Shown here: in pieces, positions 25,911-35,345 of the stretch
Layout: every line of letters begins with the position of its first letter
Numbering within the stretch: position 1 is the first letter of the stretch
DNA from: Limnobaculum eriocheiris
Lineage (GTDB): Bacteria > Pseudomonadota > Gammaproteobacteria > Enterobacterales > Enterobacteriaceae
NCBI RefSeq assembly: GCF_021010575.1
Contig: NZ_JAJNAG010000010.1
Location: 1-64,000 of the forward strand
Direction: 5' to 3'
Length of the DNA stretch: 64,000 nt
Program-made: the position numbers and the translations under genes
Notes under the pieces: generated by a model
Told to the model about the DNA's origin: nothing
Seen by the model: only the letters and a program-made list of their open reading frames with translations
Databases searched by the model: none

Positions 25911-26846
25911 GATACCACCGCGCCAGCTACCCCGGCAGCACCGGCCATTACCGATAACGTCGGTGATAAAACCGGCCCAATCAATAACGGTGACAAGACT
26001 GACGATACCCAGCCGGAGTTTAACGGTAAGGGTGAAGCCGGTGACGTTATCGCTATCATTGATAACGGTGAAGTGATTGGTACGGCGATCGTTGATGACA
26101 ACGGTAACTGGTCATGGACACCGGAAGCACCTTTAGCGGAAGGCGAGCACAGCATCACCATTGTAGAAACCGATGAAGCCGGTAACTCAAGCCAGCCGTC
26201 TGCACCGGTTGCCTTTGAAGTGGACACCACCGCGCCAGCTACCCCGGCAGCACCGGCCATCACCGATAACGTCGGTGATAAAACCGGCCCAATCAATAAC
26301 GGTGACAAGACTGACGATAACCAGCCAGAGTTTAATGGCAAGGGTGAAGCCGGTGACGTTATCGCCATTATTGATAATGGCACCGTGATTGGCAGCACCG
26401 TTGTGGATGATAACGGCAACTGGTCATGGACACCGGAAGCACCTTTAGCGGAAGGCGAGCACAGCATCACCATTGTAGAAACCGATGAAGCCGGTAACGC
26501 CAGCCAGCCGTCTGCACCTGTCGTATTCGAAGTGGATACCACCGCGCCAGCTACCCCGGCAGCACCGGCCATCACCGATAACGTCGGTGATAAAACCGGC
26601 CCAATCAATAACGGTGACAAGACTGACGATACCCAGCCGGAGTTTAACGGTAAGGGTGAAGCCGGTGACGTTATTTCCATTATTGATAACGGTGAAGTAA
26701 TTGGTACGGCGATCGTTGACGATAACGGCAACTGGAGCTGGACACCGGAAGCACCTTTAGCGGAAGGCGAGCACAGTATTACCATTGTGGAAACTGATGA
26801 AGCCGGTAACCTCAGTGAGAAGTCTGCTGACTTTGTTCTGACTATG
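25911..26846 (+). repeat. Three near-identical 312-bp tandem units in the adhesin
   Basis: The units begin at 25,911, 26,223 and 26,535, exactly 312 bp apart, and differ at only a handful of positions. Each encodes one 104-residue Ig-like domain. The later units are diverged. A second level of repetition is visible: the four units from about 26,868 recur in the same order from about 28,437 (offset 1,569 bp, 523 codons), pointing to an older block duplication. Near-identical units make this region prone to recombination and to assembly collapse. Confidence 0.9.
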
Positions 26847-29800
26847 GACTTCAGCGCACCGGGTACCGTCACCGATCTGACCATTACTGACAACGTCGGG
26901 GCCGTTACCGGTGCACTGAAAGACGGCGATACCACCGATGACGCAACGCCAACCTTCAGCGGTAAAGCGGAAGCAGACAGCATTGTGACCGTTTATGACG
27001 GCGAAACGGCCATTGGCTCCGTTAAGGCTGATGCCGACGGCAGCTGGAGCTTTACGCCAGACGCACTGGATGACGGTGACCATGCGTTTAGCACCACCGT
27101 GACCGATGCCGCCGGCAATACCGGTGACGCTTCTGCCGTTGTGCATATCACCATTGATACCAGCACGGTGTCAGTCTCTATCACTAAACTGGTGGATAAC
27201 GTCGGCGCTATCACCGGCGATATCAAAGCCAACGACATAACCGACGATGCCCGTCCGGAAGTGATTGGTAAAGGTAAAGCGGACAGCATTATCAACCTGT
27301 ATGACGGCGAAACTTTGTTAGGTTCAACAACAACGGATGCTCAAGGCAACTGGAGCTTCACTCCGGCGGCCGATCTGAGTGAAGGTGAGCACAGCATTAC
27401 CGCCACCGCGACCGATAAAGCCGGTAATGTCAGCGAGCCAACCAGCGCCTTCATCTTCACCGTGGATACTCTGGCACCGACAATGCCGACCATTGAATCT
27501 GCAGAAGATAATGTCGGTATTATTACTGGCCCAATGAGCAGCGGCAGCCACACCGATGATGCAACACCAACCCTGAGCGGTAAAGCGGAGAAAGACAGCA
27601 CCGTCAGCGTATACGATGGCGAAACCTTGTTAGGTACTGTTACTGCTGACAGCAACGGTCAATGGACCTTCACCACCGATGCACTGGCAGAAGGCGAGCA
27701 CAGCTTCCATGTGACCGCGACCGATAAAGCCGGTAACGTCAGTGAGAAGTCTGCCGACTTTATACTGACTATGGACTTCACCAGTCCGGATAGCAGTTTG
27801 CTGGCTATCACTGGTGTCAATGATGCCGTCGGTGCTTACACGGGTAATGTTAAGTCCGGTGAAACTACCGATGACAGCCGCCCAACTATCAGCGGTACCG
27901 GTACTTCCGGTGATACGATTATCGTATACACCAAGGACAGCAGCGGTAACCATGAAATTGGTCGTACATCTGTGGATTCTGAAGGCAAGTGGAGCCTGCA
28001 ACCAGCTACAGCTCTGAAAGAAGGCGTAAACGAGTTCACCGCAGTAGAAATAGATCTGGTAGGTAATATCACCGACCCGAGTGAGAAGTACAGCGTCACA
28101 CTGGATACTTCCGTACCAGAAGTACCGGTGCTGGAATCAGTTAATGATAATGTGGGTAATATCACCGGTAACCTGAATAAAGGCGACTTTACTGATGACA
28201 ACACACCAACATTCTCTGGTACCGGTGCTAAAAACGGTATTGTCACTCTCTATAACGATGGCGTGAATATTGGCACAGCTACGGTTGATTCTGATGGTAA
28301 GTGGTCATTCACTCCGGCAACTGCACTGGCTGATGGTGAATATAAAATAACGGTTGATACCACTAACGCAGTAGGTCAAACCAGTACTAAGACTGATATG
28401 TTCAACTTTGTGGTGGATACGACTGCACCAGGAGCGGTTACCGACCTGACTATTACTGATAACGAGGGTGCCGTTACCGGTGCGCTGAAAGACGGCGATA
28501 CCACCGATGACAACACACCAACCTTCAGCGGTAAGGCCGAAGCTAACGGCATCGTGACTCTCTATGATGGCAACACGGTAATTGGTTCCGTTAAGGCTGA
28601 TGCTGATGGTAATTGGACCTTCACACCGGAAGCGTTAACTGATGGTACACATGCATTCAGCACCACAGTCACCGATGCCGCCGGTAATACTGGTGAAGCG
28701 ACACCGGCTATCAATATTATTATTGATACCACGCCATTAGTGGCGACGATCACCAGATTGGAAGATAACGTCGGGGATGTCACCGGCCCAATTAAGGCCA
28801 ATGGTTTCACTGATGATACTCAACCAGAAATTATTGGTACCTCTAAAGCAGGTAGCATTATCAAGGTATACGATGGTGCAACGTTACTAGGTTCAACCAC
28901 GGTAGATGCCGAGGGTAACTGGAGCTTTACACCAGCCACTGCATTATCTCAGGGTGAGCACAGCATTACCGCCAAGGCCACCGATAAGACAGGTAACACC
29001 AGTGCAGCAACCGATGCATTTATGTTTACCATTGATACAGTAGCGCCAACTAAGCCAACCATCGAGTCAGCCGAGGATAACGTAGGTACTATTACTGGTC
29101 CTATGAGCAGTGGTAGTTACACTGATGATTCAACGCCTGCACTGAGTGGTAAAGCGGAGAAAGACAGCACCGTCAACGTATACGATGGCGAAACCCTGCT
29201 GGGAACGACTATTGCCGACAGCAACGGTCAGTGGACCTTCACTACCGATGCCCTGACAGAAGGTGAGCATAAGTTCCACGTTACTGCTACTGATAAAGCC
29301 GGTAACGTCAGTGATAAATCTGATGACTTTGTACTGACAATGGACTACACCAAGCCAGATGAAAGCCTGTTGGCAATTACCGGCGTGGACGACAAAGTTG
29401 GTCTTATCACCGGTAACGTAGCTAATGGTGGTGCTACTGATGATACACGTCCAACCATCAGCGGTACTGGTACTAAGGGTGATCTGATCACGGTCTACAG
29501 CAAAGACAGTACCGGCAACCATGTGATTGGTTCTGCAACGGTGGATGCTGACGGCAAGTGGTCAATGCAACCGGCAACGGCACTAACGGAAGGCCTGAAC
29601 GACCTGACCGCTGTTGAAATAGATGCAGCAGGCAACGCTACCGATCCAAGCGCTAAATACAGCATTAAGCTGGATACTGCGATACCAACGACTCTGGCTA
29701 AGATCACCGATATCACTGAAGATACCGGCGTATCTGATAAAGACTTTATCACTAAAGATAAAACACTGCTGATTGGCGGTAGTCTGAATGGTGAAGTTTT

Positions 29801-32600
29801 ACCGGATAACCAGAAGGTACAGATTTCTCTGGATAACGGTGCCTCCTGGCATTATGCCACCCTGAGCGAAGACCGTATGCGTTGGTCCTATGACAACACA
29901 TCAGTAGATCTGATGGACGGTTCTTATACGTTCCAGGCGCGAGTTGTTTCTGAATCAGGTGTTGCAGGTACAACAGGTAGTCAAGTGGTTGTTATCGACA
30001 CCACTGGCCCAACCAACACCACCACGGTGGATCTGGATCCGGCCAGTGACTGGGGTGACTATAGTGATGACAACATCACCGGTCTTGCCACACCAACCAT
30101 CAACGGTAAGGTCAGCGCCGGTAGCGATTCGTTCAGCAAACTGACAGTTACCCTGTTCGATGATAAGAACAACGATGGCAAACTGGATGCAGGCGATACC
30201 GTCTTCCAGACCGGCATTAAGGTCAATGCAGATGGTACCTGGACAACCGATCTGCCAAGCCTGCAGGATGGTTCTTATAAACTGAAAGGGATTGTTGTTG
30301 ATGAAGCGGGCAACTTGCAAACTTCAACAGCAGGTAAGCTGATTGGCGCTCATGGTGGTACCGACGATCTGGTGATCAAGTCCAATATGCGTAGTGCACT
30401 GGTCGGTGAAAAACCGGGTGACAACGCAGGCTGGATGATTACCAACGTGGGTGACTTTAACGGTGATGGTATCGATGACTTCTTCGTTACTGCACCAAAC
30501 GCAGATACGCCTAGCAGTAACCTTGGTAAGTCATATCTGATTTATGGTACCGGCGCTGGTCTGCCAAACCTGACGCATCTGGGTGCACTCACCCCGAGCC
30601 AGGGACTGATCATCACCAACACCGACACTAACTATACGCAGGAAGGTATGGTGGCGACCAACATCGGTGACTGGAACGGTGACGGCTATGATGATATCGC
30701 AGTAGGTAGCCACGTTCAGGATACCATGTTCATCATTTACGGCGGTGCGCAGGGTACTTACACTAACGGCACGCTGGATATGAAGACCATCATGGCTGGC
30801 GATAACACCCATGGTTTCTCCATCTCTAACCGTAACCCGGTTACCGGACACGGTGTTGACGCCTGGATGTTCTACGGTATTACCGCAGCTGACGTTGATG
30901 GTGATGGTTATAAAGACCTGATCTTTAACAACAACAGTGGTGGTACTTACAGTAGCGGCTGGCACTCAGGCTCAGTACAAATCATCTACGGCGGTAAAAC
31001 GCTGGCAGATGGCAGTGACTGGTCAAATATTTACATGAAGTACCTGGGTACTGGTGGTCTTGAATACGGTTCGTACTATGTACCGACCACTGACCTGACT
31101 AAAGAAACTCTGACGAACAATGTCCGTAATACCACAGTGGCCTTTGCCGGCACTGATGATAACGACATGGGTTCCTATATGGGCTCTGTGGGTGACGTTA
31201 ACGGTGACGGCATTGAAGACTTCTTCATGCTGGGTACTGACGGCAGAACTCACTACCTGGTCTACGGTAAAGAGGGTGGATACGGTCAGATAATGGATCT
31301 GGGTAAATTCCGTGATGGTGTTGATGGCGTACGCTTTGTAACCAATGACTATGACTATCTGGTTGACCGCTGGTACGGCTACCACATGGTGACTCGCCTT
31401 GGTGATATTAACAGTGATGGCATTGACGACTTTGCCTTTGGTTTACCAAACAGCAACGTTGATAGGACGGTAGTGGTTTACGGTAAGCAAGGCGGTCTGG
31501 GCTTCCAGTCTATCGGATTACCAAGTGCTGCGAATGGCGCAGTTCCTGCCGGAACCAAAGCCTTCACCGCAGCAGACGGTATGATCATTCTGAACGCTGG
31601 TTCATCACTGACCAACTGGAGTAAATCAAGCGCTCTGTTTGGCGCAGCGCTGGCAGGCGGCGGAGACCTTAATGGTGACGGTATTGCCGACTTCGTTATT
31701 GGTGCACCGAAGGTCACTGCCAACGGTAAGAGTGAGTGTGGTGCGATCTACGTGATCTACGGTCAGGCAGATAACTATCTGACCGGTTCACCGGTGGTAT
31801 CAATCAATACGTTAATCAATGACCCAAGTAAGGGCTATGTGATTTACGGTGAGAAAGCCGGTGAACATCTGGGTCAGTCAATCACGCTGGGCGACTGGAA
31901 CGGTGATGGCCTGTTGGATATCGCAAGTAGTGCGCCAGAAAGTAATGTGTATGCCCGTAATCCTGACGGTTCAGAAGACAGAACCCACGGTGGTAACAGC
32001 TCCGGTGCAGCATACATTTACTACTCGAAGGTAGACTTCACCAAGGTCTATACCACCGGTGACGACATCCTGATCGCAGATGGTAAAGGTATCGACGGTA
32101 AGCCAGTTGACCATGACCTGATCCTGGGTGGTGCAGGAAACGACATCATTCTGGGTATCAGTACCGGTGACTTTGCTAACGGCGGTGCAGGCAACGATAC
32201 CATCCATGTAGCCTCTCTGGACTTCCTGTCAGTGAACGGCGGCAGTGGTATCGATACGCTGGTTCTGGACGGTAATGACTTAGTCCTTAACCTGGGTGCC
32301 CTGCAGGCTAAGGTGCAGAACTTCGAGAAGTTCGACCTGGGCAGCGGCCATAACACATTGACGGTTAAGCTGGATGATGTTCTGCGCATGGGTTCAGAAG
32401 AGTTGGCCATTAAGAGCGGTGATAAAGCGATTGTTGTTGAAGGCGAAACTGGCAGCACCCTGAAATTAGAAGGCGCAGGCCAGTGGGCAATGACACAGAG
32501 CAATTATCAGCATGACGGCCATACCTATAACGTATGGAGCATGAGCACCTCAGGCGTCGAAGTTCTGGTAGAAGAAACCGTAACACCAATCATCATGTAA
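26073..32600 (+). CDS. Bap-type giant adhesin lacking its N-terminus
   Basis: The frame is open from 25,902, directly after a TAA at 25,899-25,901, and enters mid-repeat at VDTTAPATPAAP. The first possible start, GTG 26,073, has no ribosome binding site. About fourteen Ig-like repeats of roughly 104 residues come first. Then follow seven FG-GAP units (GDFNGDGIDD, GDWNGDGYDD, ADVDGDGYKD, GDVNGDGIED, GDINSDGIDD, GDLNGDGIAD, GDWNGDGLLD), enough for a seven-bladed propeller with calcium loops. RTX-like GGAGNDIILG and GGAGNDTIHV and a type I secretion C-terminal region end the protein. No type I secretion genes lie in the window. The missing prefix domain and promoter make it a probable pseudogene. 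Confidence 0.75.
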   Translation: MIGTAIVDDNGNWSWTPEAPLAEGEHSITIVETDEAGNSSQPSAPVAFEVDTTAPATPAAPAITDNVGDKTGPINNGDKTDDNQPEFNGKGEAGDVIAIIDNGTVIGSTVVDDNGNWSWTPEAPLAEGEHSITIVETDEAGNASQPSAPVVFEVDTTAPATPAAPAITDNVGDKTGPINNGDKTDDTQPEFNGKGEAGDVISIIDNGEVIGTAIVDDNGNWSWTPEAPLAEGEHSITIVETDEAGNLSEKSADFVLTMDFSAPGTVTDLTITDNVGAVTGALKDGDTTDDATPTFSGKAEADSIVTVYDGETAIGSVKADADGSWSFTPDALDDGDHAFSTTVTDAAGNTGDASAVVHITIDTSTVSVSITKLVDNVGAITGDIKANDITDDARPEVIGKGKADSIINLYDGETLLGSTTTDAQGNWSFTPAADLSEGEHSITATATDKAGNVSEPTSAFIFTVDTLAPTMPTIESAEDNVGIITGPMSSGSHTDDATPTLSGKAEKDSTVSVYDGETLLGTVTADSNGQWTFTTDALAEGEHSFHVTATDKAGNVSEKSADFILTMDFTSPDSSLLAITGVNDAVGAYTGNVKSGETTDDSRPTISGTGTSGDTIIVYTKDSSGNHEIGRTSVDSEGKWSLQPATALKEGVNEFTAVEIDLVGNITDPSEKYSVTLDTSVPEVPVLESVNDNVGNITGNLNKGDFTDDNTPTFSGTGAKNGIVTLYNDGVNIGTATVDSDGKWSFTPATALADGEYKITVDTTNAVGQTSTKTDMFNFVVDTTAPGAVTDLTITDNEGAVTGALKDGDTTDDNTPTFSGKAEANGIVTLYDGNTVIGSVKADADGNWTFTPEALTDGTHAFSTTVTDAAGNTGEATPAINIIIDTTPLVATITRLEDNVGDVTGPIKANGFTDDTQPEIIGTSKAGSIIKVYDGATLLGSTTVDAEGNWSFTPATALSQGEHSITAKATDKTGNTSAATDAFMFTIDTVAPTKPTIESAEDNVGTITGPMSSGSYTDDSTPALSGKAEKDSTVNVYDGETLLGTTIADSNGQWTFTTDALTEGEHKFHVTATDKAGNVSDKSDDFVLTMDYTKPDESLLAITGVDDKVGLITGNVANGGATDDTRPTISGTGTKGDLITVYSKDSTGNHVIGSATVDADGKWSMQPATALTEGLNDLTAVEIDAAGNATDPSAKYSIKLDTAIPTTLAKITDITEDTGVSDKDFITKDKTLLIGGSLNGEVLPDNQKVQISLDNGASWHYATLSEDRMRWSYDNTSVDLMDGSYTFQARVVSESGVAGTTGSQVVVIDTTGPTNTTTVDLDPASDWGDYSDDNITGLATPTINGKVSAGSDSFSKLTVTLFDDKNNDGKLDAGDTVFQTGIKVNADGTWTTDLPSLQDGSYKLKGIVVDEAGNLQTSTAGKLIGAHGGTDDLVIKSNMRSALVGEKPGDNAGWMITNVGDFNGDGIDDFFVTAPNADTPSSNLGKSYLIYGTGAGLPNLTHLGALTPSQGLIITNTDTNYTQEGMVATNIGDWNGDGYDDIAVGSHVQDTMFIIYGGAQGTYTNGTLDMKTIMAGDNTHGFSISNRNPVTGHGVDAWMFYGITAADVDGDGYKDLIFNNNSGGTYSSGWHSGSVQIIYGGKTLADGSDWSNIYMKYLGTGGLEYGSYYVPTTDLTKETLTNNVRNTTVAFAGTDDNDMGSYMGSVGDVNGDGIEDFFMLGTDGRTHYLVYGKEGGYGQIMDLGKFRDGVDGVRFVTNDYDYLVDRWYGYHMVTRLGDINSDGIDDFAFGLPNSNVDRTVVVYGKQGGLGFQSIGLPSAANGAVPAGTKAFTAADGMIILNAGSSLTNWSKSSALFGAALAGGGDLNGDGIADFVIGAPKVTANGKSECGAIYVIYGQADNYLTGSPVVSINTLINDPSKGYVIYGEKAGEHLGQSITLGDWNGDGLLDIASSAPESNVYARNPDGSEDRTHGGNSSGAAYIYYSKVDFTKVYTTGDDILIADGKGIDGKPVDHDLILGGAGNDIILGISTGDFANGGAGNDTIHVASLDFLSVNGGSGIDTLVLDGNDLVLNLGALQAKVQNFEKFDLGSGHNTLTVKLDDVLRMGSEELAIKSGDKAIVVEGETGSTLKLEGAGQWAMTQSNYQHDGHTYNVWSMSTSGVEVLVEETVTPIIM

Positions 32601-32612
32601 TTGAGTGACTAA

Positions 32613-32636
32613 AGTGACCGCTATTTAGCGGTCACT
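32613..32636 (+). terminator. Hairpin after the adhesin frame
   Basis: AGTGACCGCT-ATTT-AGCGGTCACT is a 10-bp perfect stem beginning 13 bases after the stop. No T-tract follows, so it may protect the mRNA 3' end or separate the adhesin from the OmpA-domain gene. Confidence 0.5.
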
Positions 32637-32686
32637 CTGGAACACTTTATCTAATTTTCAGTGAGTAAGTCACTCAGGAGTAAAAA

Positions 32687-33691
32687 ATGTTTAGGAAAAA
32701 TAAAATATCACAAGTCAGTCAATCATCAGCGTGGTTACGTGCATCAGCAGTAGGTTTGATCACTGCTCTATTCGCTTTTAATGTTATGGCCAGAGGTGCG
32801 GTAGACAGTGACACGATGATCATTAATTCTATGGATGAATCATCTAATATCCCGGAAGTTTCAACACCGGGACCTGCCGTCATTATGAAGCAGACTGGTT
32901 TACAGTATCTACCCGTTGGTAACATTGGTGATTCACTGTCCCAGATCGTTTTCTATAACCCTAAAAGAGCTAACAATGGCGGTGTTGGCGTTGCCAATAT
33001 CTATGTAGATCGTGAGTTTCAGGGCGCGATAAGAAGCGGTCAATTTAGCGTATTTTGTCTGGTACCCGGAAAAAACATTATTGAGGTCTATCAAAATGAT
33101 GCGCCCAACTATACGGGCAAAGCAGCACCTAAAACTATGGCCAGTTTAAAGGGGGGGAAAACCTATTTTGTTGAAACTAATCCCGATCAAAATACAGGTA
33201 CTCCGGTATCAGTAAACCGCGTCGCCGCCGAAAGCCAACTGTTTGGCTATAAGAGTAGCGCGACTATTAACCGGGCTTCAGCAGTCAAACCCTGTGAGTA
33301 TGTTGGCGGTATGTCACAGTTAGGTAATGTACTGTTCAGCTTTGCCGGTAATAAAGTATCGGATATAGAATCCGGTGGCATAAATATCGTTAAAAATATG
33401 GCAAAACATATTAATAGTCTGCCTCAAATTCAACGAGTGAATATTGTGGGTCATGCTGACCCAATTGGTACACCGGAATTTAACCAGAAACTGTCAGAAC
33501 AACGGGCAGAAACCGTGAAGAAATTACTGATATCCTACGGTGTACCAGGGTCAGTACTGTTTACCAGCGGTGAGGGAGCTAATAACCCAACGGTAAATTG
33601 TGACAGTCTGGAGAGCAAAGAGCGCAACTACTGTAACCGGGCAAACCGTCGGGTAGATGCTTTGATTAAAACCAATGATAGTGCGGAATAA
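32687..33691 (+). CDS. OmpA-C-domain protein next to the adhesin
   Basis: The 334-residue exported protein has a long signal region (basic start, then hydrophobic ASAVGLITALFAFNVMA, about residues 20-36). A middle domain contains FYNPKR and NIYVDREFQGAI. The C-terminal OmpA-like peptidoglycan-binding domain contains VNIVGHADPIGTPEFNQKLSEQRA and NRANRRVDALI. The family tethers the envelope to peptidoglycan. OmpA-domain proteins are often encoded beside Bap-type adhesins, and I infer a role in that adhesin's surface display. GGAG precedes the ATG, and the gene is followed by a strong bidirectional terminator. Confidence 0.75.
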   Translation: MFRKNKISQVSQSSAWLRASAVGLITALFAFNVMARGAVDSDTMIINSMDESSNIPEVSTPGPAVIMKQTGLQYLPVGNIGDSLSQIVFYNPKRANNGGVGVANIYVDREFQGAIRSGQFSVFCLVPGKNIIEVYQNDAPNYTGKAAPKTMASLKGGKTYFVETNPDQNTGTPVSVNRVAAESQLFGYKSSATINRASAVKPCEYVGGMSQLGNVLFSFAGNKVSDIESGGINIVKNMAKHINSLPQIQRVNIVGHADPIGTPEFNQKLSEQRAETVKKLLISYGVPGSVLFTSGEGANNPTVNCDSLESKERNYCNRANRRVDALIKTNDSAE

Positions 33692-33714
33692 AATCCGTTA
33701 ACCCACCGAATAAG

Positions 33715-33748
33715 AAACCGGCCTGAAAATCAGGCCGGTTTTATTTTC
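33715..33748. terminator. Bidirectional terminator between the OmpA-domain gene and adeP
   Basis: AAACCGGCCTGA-AAA-TCAGGCCGGTTT is a 12-bp perfect stem, followed by TATTTT on the plus strand and preceded by an A-rich stretch. It lies between two convergent genes. Confidence 0.8.
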
Positions 33749-33754
33749 ATCAGA

Positions 33755-35089
33755 TTAATGATCGACAAAAATAATCTTAATCAAAAACAGTAAAGCAACA
33801 ATCAGTACGCAAGGGCTGATTTCTCTCCAACGACCAACACCCGCTTTCATTACGCAATAAGAGATAAAGCCTAAAGCAATCCCTTCGGTAATGGAGAACG
33901 TAAACGGCATCATGACCGCGGTAATAAACGCCGGCGTTGCTTCCGTTAAATCGTTCCACTTCACGCGAGACAGGCTGGAGGTCATCAGAACCCCCACATA
34001 AATCAACGCTCCGGCAACCGCATAAGGCTGAACCATTTTAGCCAGCGGCGACAGGAAAATAACCAGCAGGAACAACAGACCAACCACCACTGCCGTCAGC
34101 CCGGTTCTCCCGCCAACCGAAACGCCGGAAGAGCTTTCAATATAGGTAGAGATAGAAGACGTTCCCAGATAAGCACCAGCGGTAGAAGTAATACTGTCGA
34201 CCATAAGTGCCTGCTTCATGCGCGGAAACTTACCGTTTTCATCCGCCAGTCCAGCCTTATCGGTTACCGCAATTAAAGTACCAGAAGAGTCAAACAGGTT
34301 AATCAGCATAAAGGAGAATATTATTCCGGCTAAACCGACATCCAGTGCTCCTTTTACATCTACCTGGCCAACAATACTGGCAATGCTCGGCGGTGCAGAG
34401 AATATGCCCTGATAGGTTACATCCCCCACCAGCAGGCCAATTCCCGTAGTAACCACAATAGAGATCAGTACTGCTGCATGAATATTTTTTGCCGCCAGTA
34501 CTGCAATAATAAAGAAGCCTAAAATACCTAACGCAACATTTAGAGAGGTCAGATTACCAACCGCCACCAGCGTATCCGGATTCGGAACAATAATACCGGC
34601 GTTTTTTAGCCCCATCATACCGATAAACAGACCAATACCGCTGGTAATACCAACCCGCAGACTGACCGGAATACTGGAGATCATCCAGTAGCGAATTCGA
34701 AACAGCGTCAACAACAGAAAACCAAATGAACCCCAGAAAATAGCCCCCATAGCAACTTGCCATGAATGCCCCATCGCCCCGACAACCACGAAAGCAAAAA
34801 AGGCGTTTAACCCCATGGCCGGCGCCAGCGCAACAGGAAGGTTAGCTAAAACCCCCATAAAGATGCTGCCAAATGCAGCAACCAGACAAGTGGTAACAAA
34901 AACCGCTTCGGTATCCATTCCTGCTACCCCTAAAATTTGAGGGTTAACAAAAACGATATAAACCATAGTTAAAAAGGTGGTAAAGCCAGCTACAATCTCA
35001 GTTCTTATGGTTGTACCATGTTGATTTAACTGAAATATGCGCTCTAGTAATCCTTGCCCATTAGCAGGTCCAGAAACTGGTTTGTTCAT
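33755..35089 (-). CDS. adeP: Adenine permease, NCS2 (AzgA) family
   Basis: The 444-residue protein has the length and sequence of the AzgA-type purine:proton symporters. The family features NTEIVAGFTTFLTMVYI-like RTEIVAGFTTFLTMVYIVF near the N-terminus and ALAPAMGLNAFFAF are present, with about 12-14 transmembrane segments. E. coli AdeP (YieG) imports adenine and sits next to yieH, as here. The related AdeQ is possible, but the yieH neighbourhood favours AdeP. A sequence that perfectly fits the PurR operator consensus lies 60-75 bases upstream of the start, consistent with purine repression. Confidence 0.85.
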   Translation of the reverse strand: MNKPVSGPANGQGLLERIFQLNQHGTTIRTEIVAGFTTFLTMVYIVFVNPQILGVAGMDTEAVFVTTCLVAAFGSIFMGVLANLPVALAPAMGLNAFFAFVVVGAMGHSWQVAMGAIFWGSFGFLLLTLFRIRYWMISSIPVSLRVGITSGIGLFIGMMGLKNAGIIVPNPDTLVAVGNLTSLNVALGILGFFIIAVLAAKNIHAAVLISIVVTTGIGLLVGDVTYQGIFSAPPSIASIVGQVDVKGALDVGLAGIIFSFMLINLFDSSGTLIAVTDKAGLADENGKFPRMKQALMVDSITSTAGAYLGTSSISTYIESSSGVSVGGRTGLTAVVVGLLFLLVIFLSPLAKMVQPYAVAGALIYVGVLMTSSLSRVKWNDLTEATPAFITAVMMPFTFSITEGIALGFISYCVMKAGVGRWREISPCVLIVALLFLIKIIFVDH

Positions 35090-35148
35090 TTTGATATCCG
35101 GGAAAAAGATGAAGTAATAGAAAACTAAGCCGCTACATATACCAAAAT

Positions 35149-35164
35149 ACGCAATCGATTACAT
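35149..35164 (-). promoter_or_regulatory. PurR operator upstream of adeP
   Basis: ACGCAATCGATTACAT fits the consensus ANGCAANCGNTTNCNT at every fixed position. It lies in the promoter region of adeP, a known PurR-regulated gene in E. coli. Confidence 0.8.
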
Positions 35165-35298
35165 GATTTATTTATGTTTTTATCATTAAGTTCTGACCCT
35201 GGCGGGTCATTTTGCACTACAAACAATATGATAAGTATCAAAAAATTCAAAATAAACAAAGATCTATCATTTTTTAAAACAGTGTTTTAATATGTAAG

Positions 35299-35312
35299 AT
35301 GCCACGTGGCAT
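35299..35312. promoter_or_regulatory. 14-bp perfect palindrome upstream of yieH
   Basis: ATGCCACGTGGCAT lies 33 bases before the yieH start. It could be an operator for an unidentified dimeric regulator or a short RNA hairpin. No family consensus is recognised. Confidence 0.45.
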
Positions 35313-35345
35313 GAAACATATTGGTCACTTGTAAAGGAATAAATT

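Noticed and set aside
25911-26846. CRISPR-like tandem repetition
   Set aside because: The 312-bp units are contiguous, in frame and code for Ig domains. There are no spacers.
25898-26983. 361-residue minus-strand frame opposite the adhesin repeats
   Set aside because: It is an antisense shadow. Its 104-residue periodicity copies the Ig repeat unit, and similar shadows recur along the gene.
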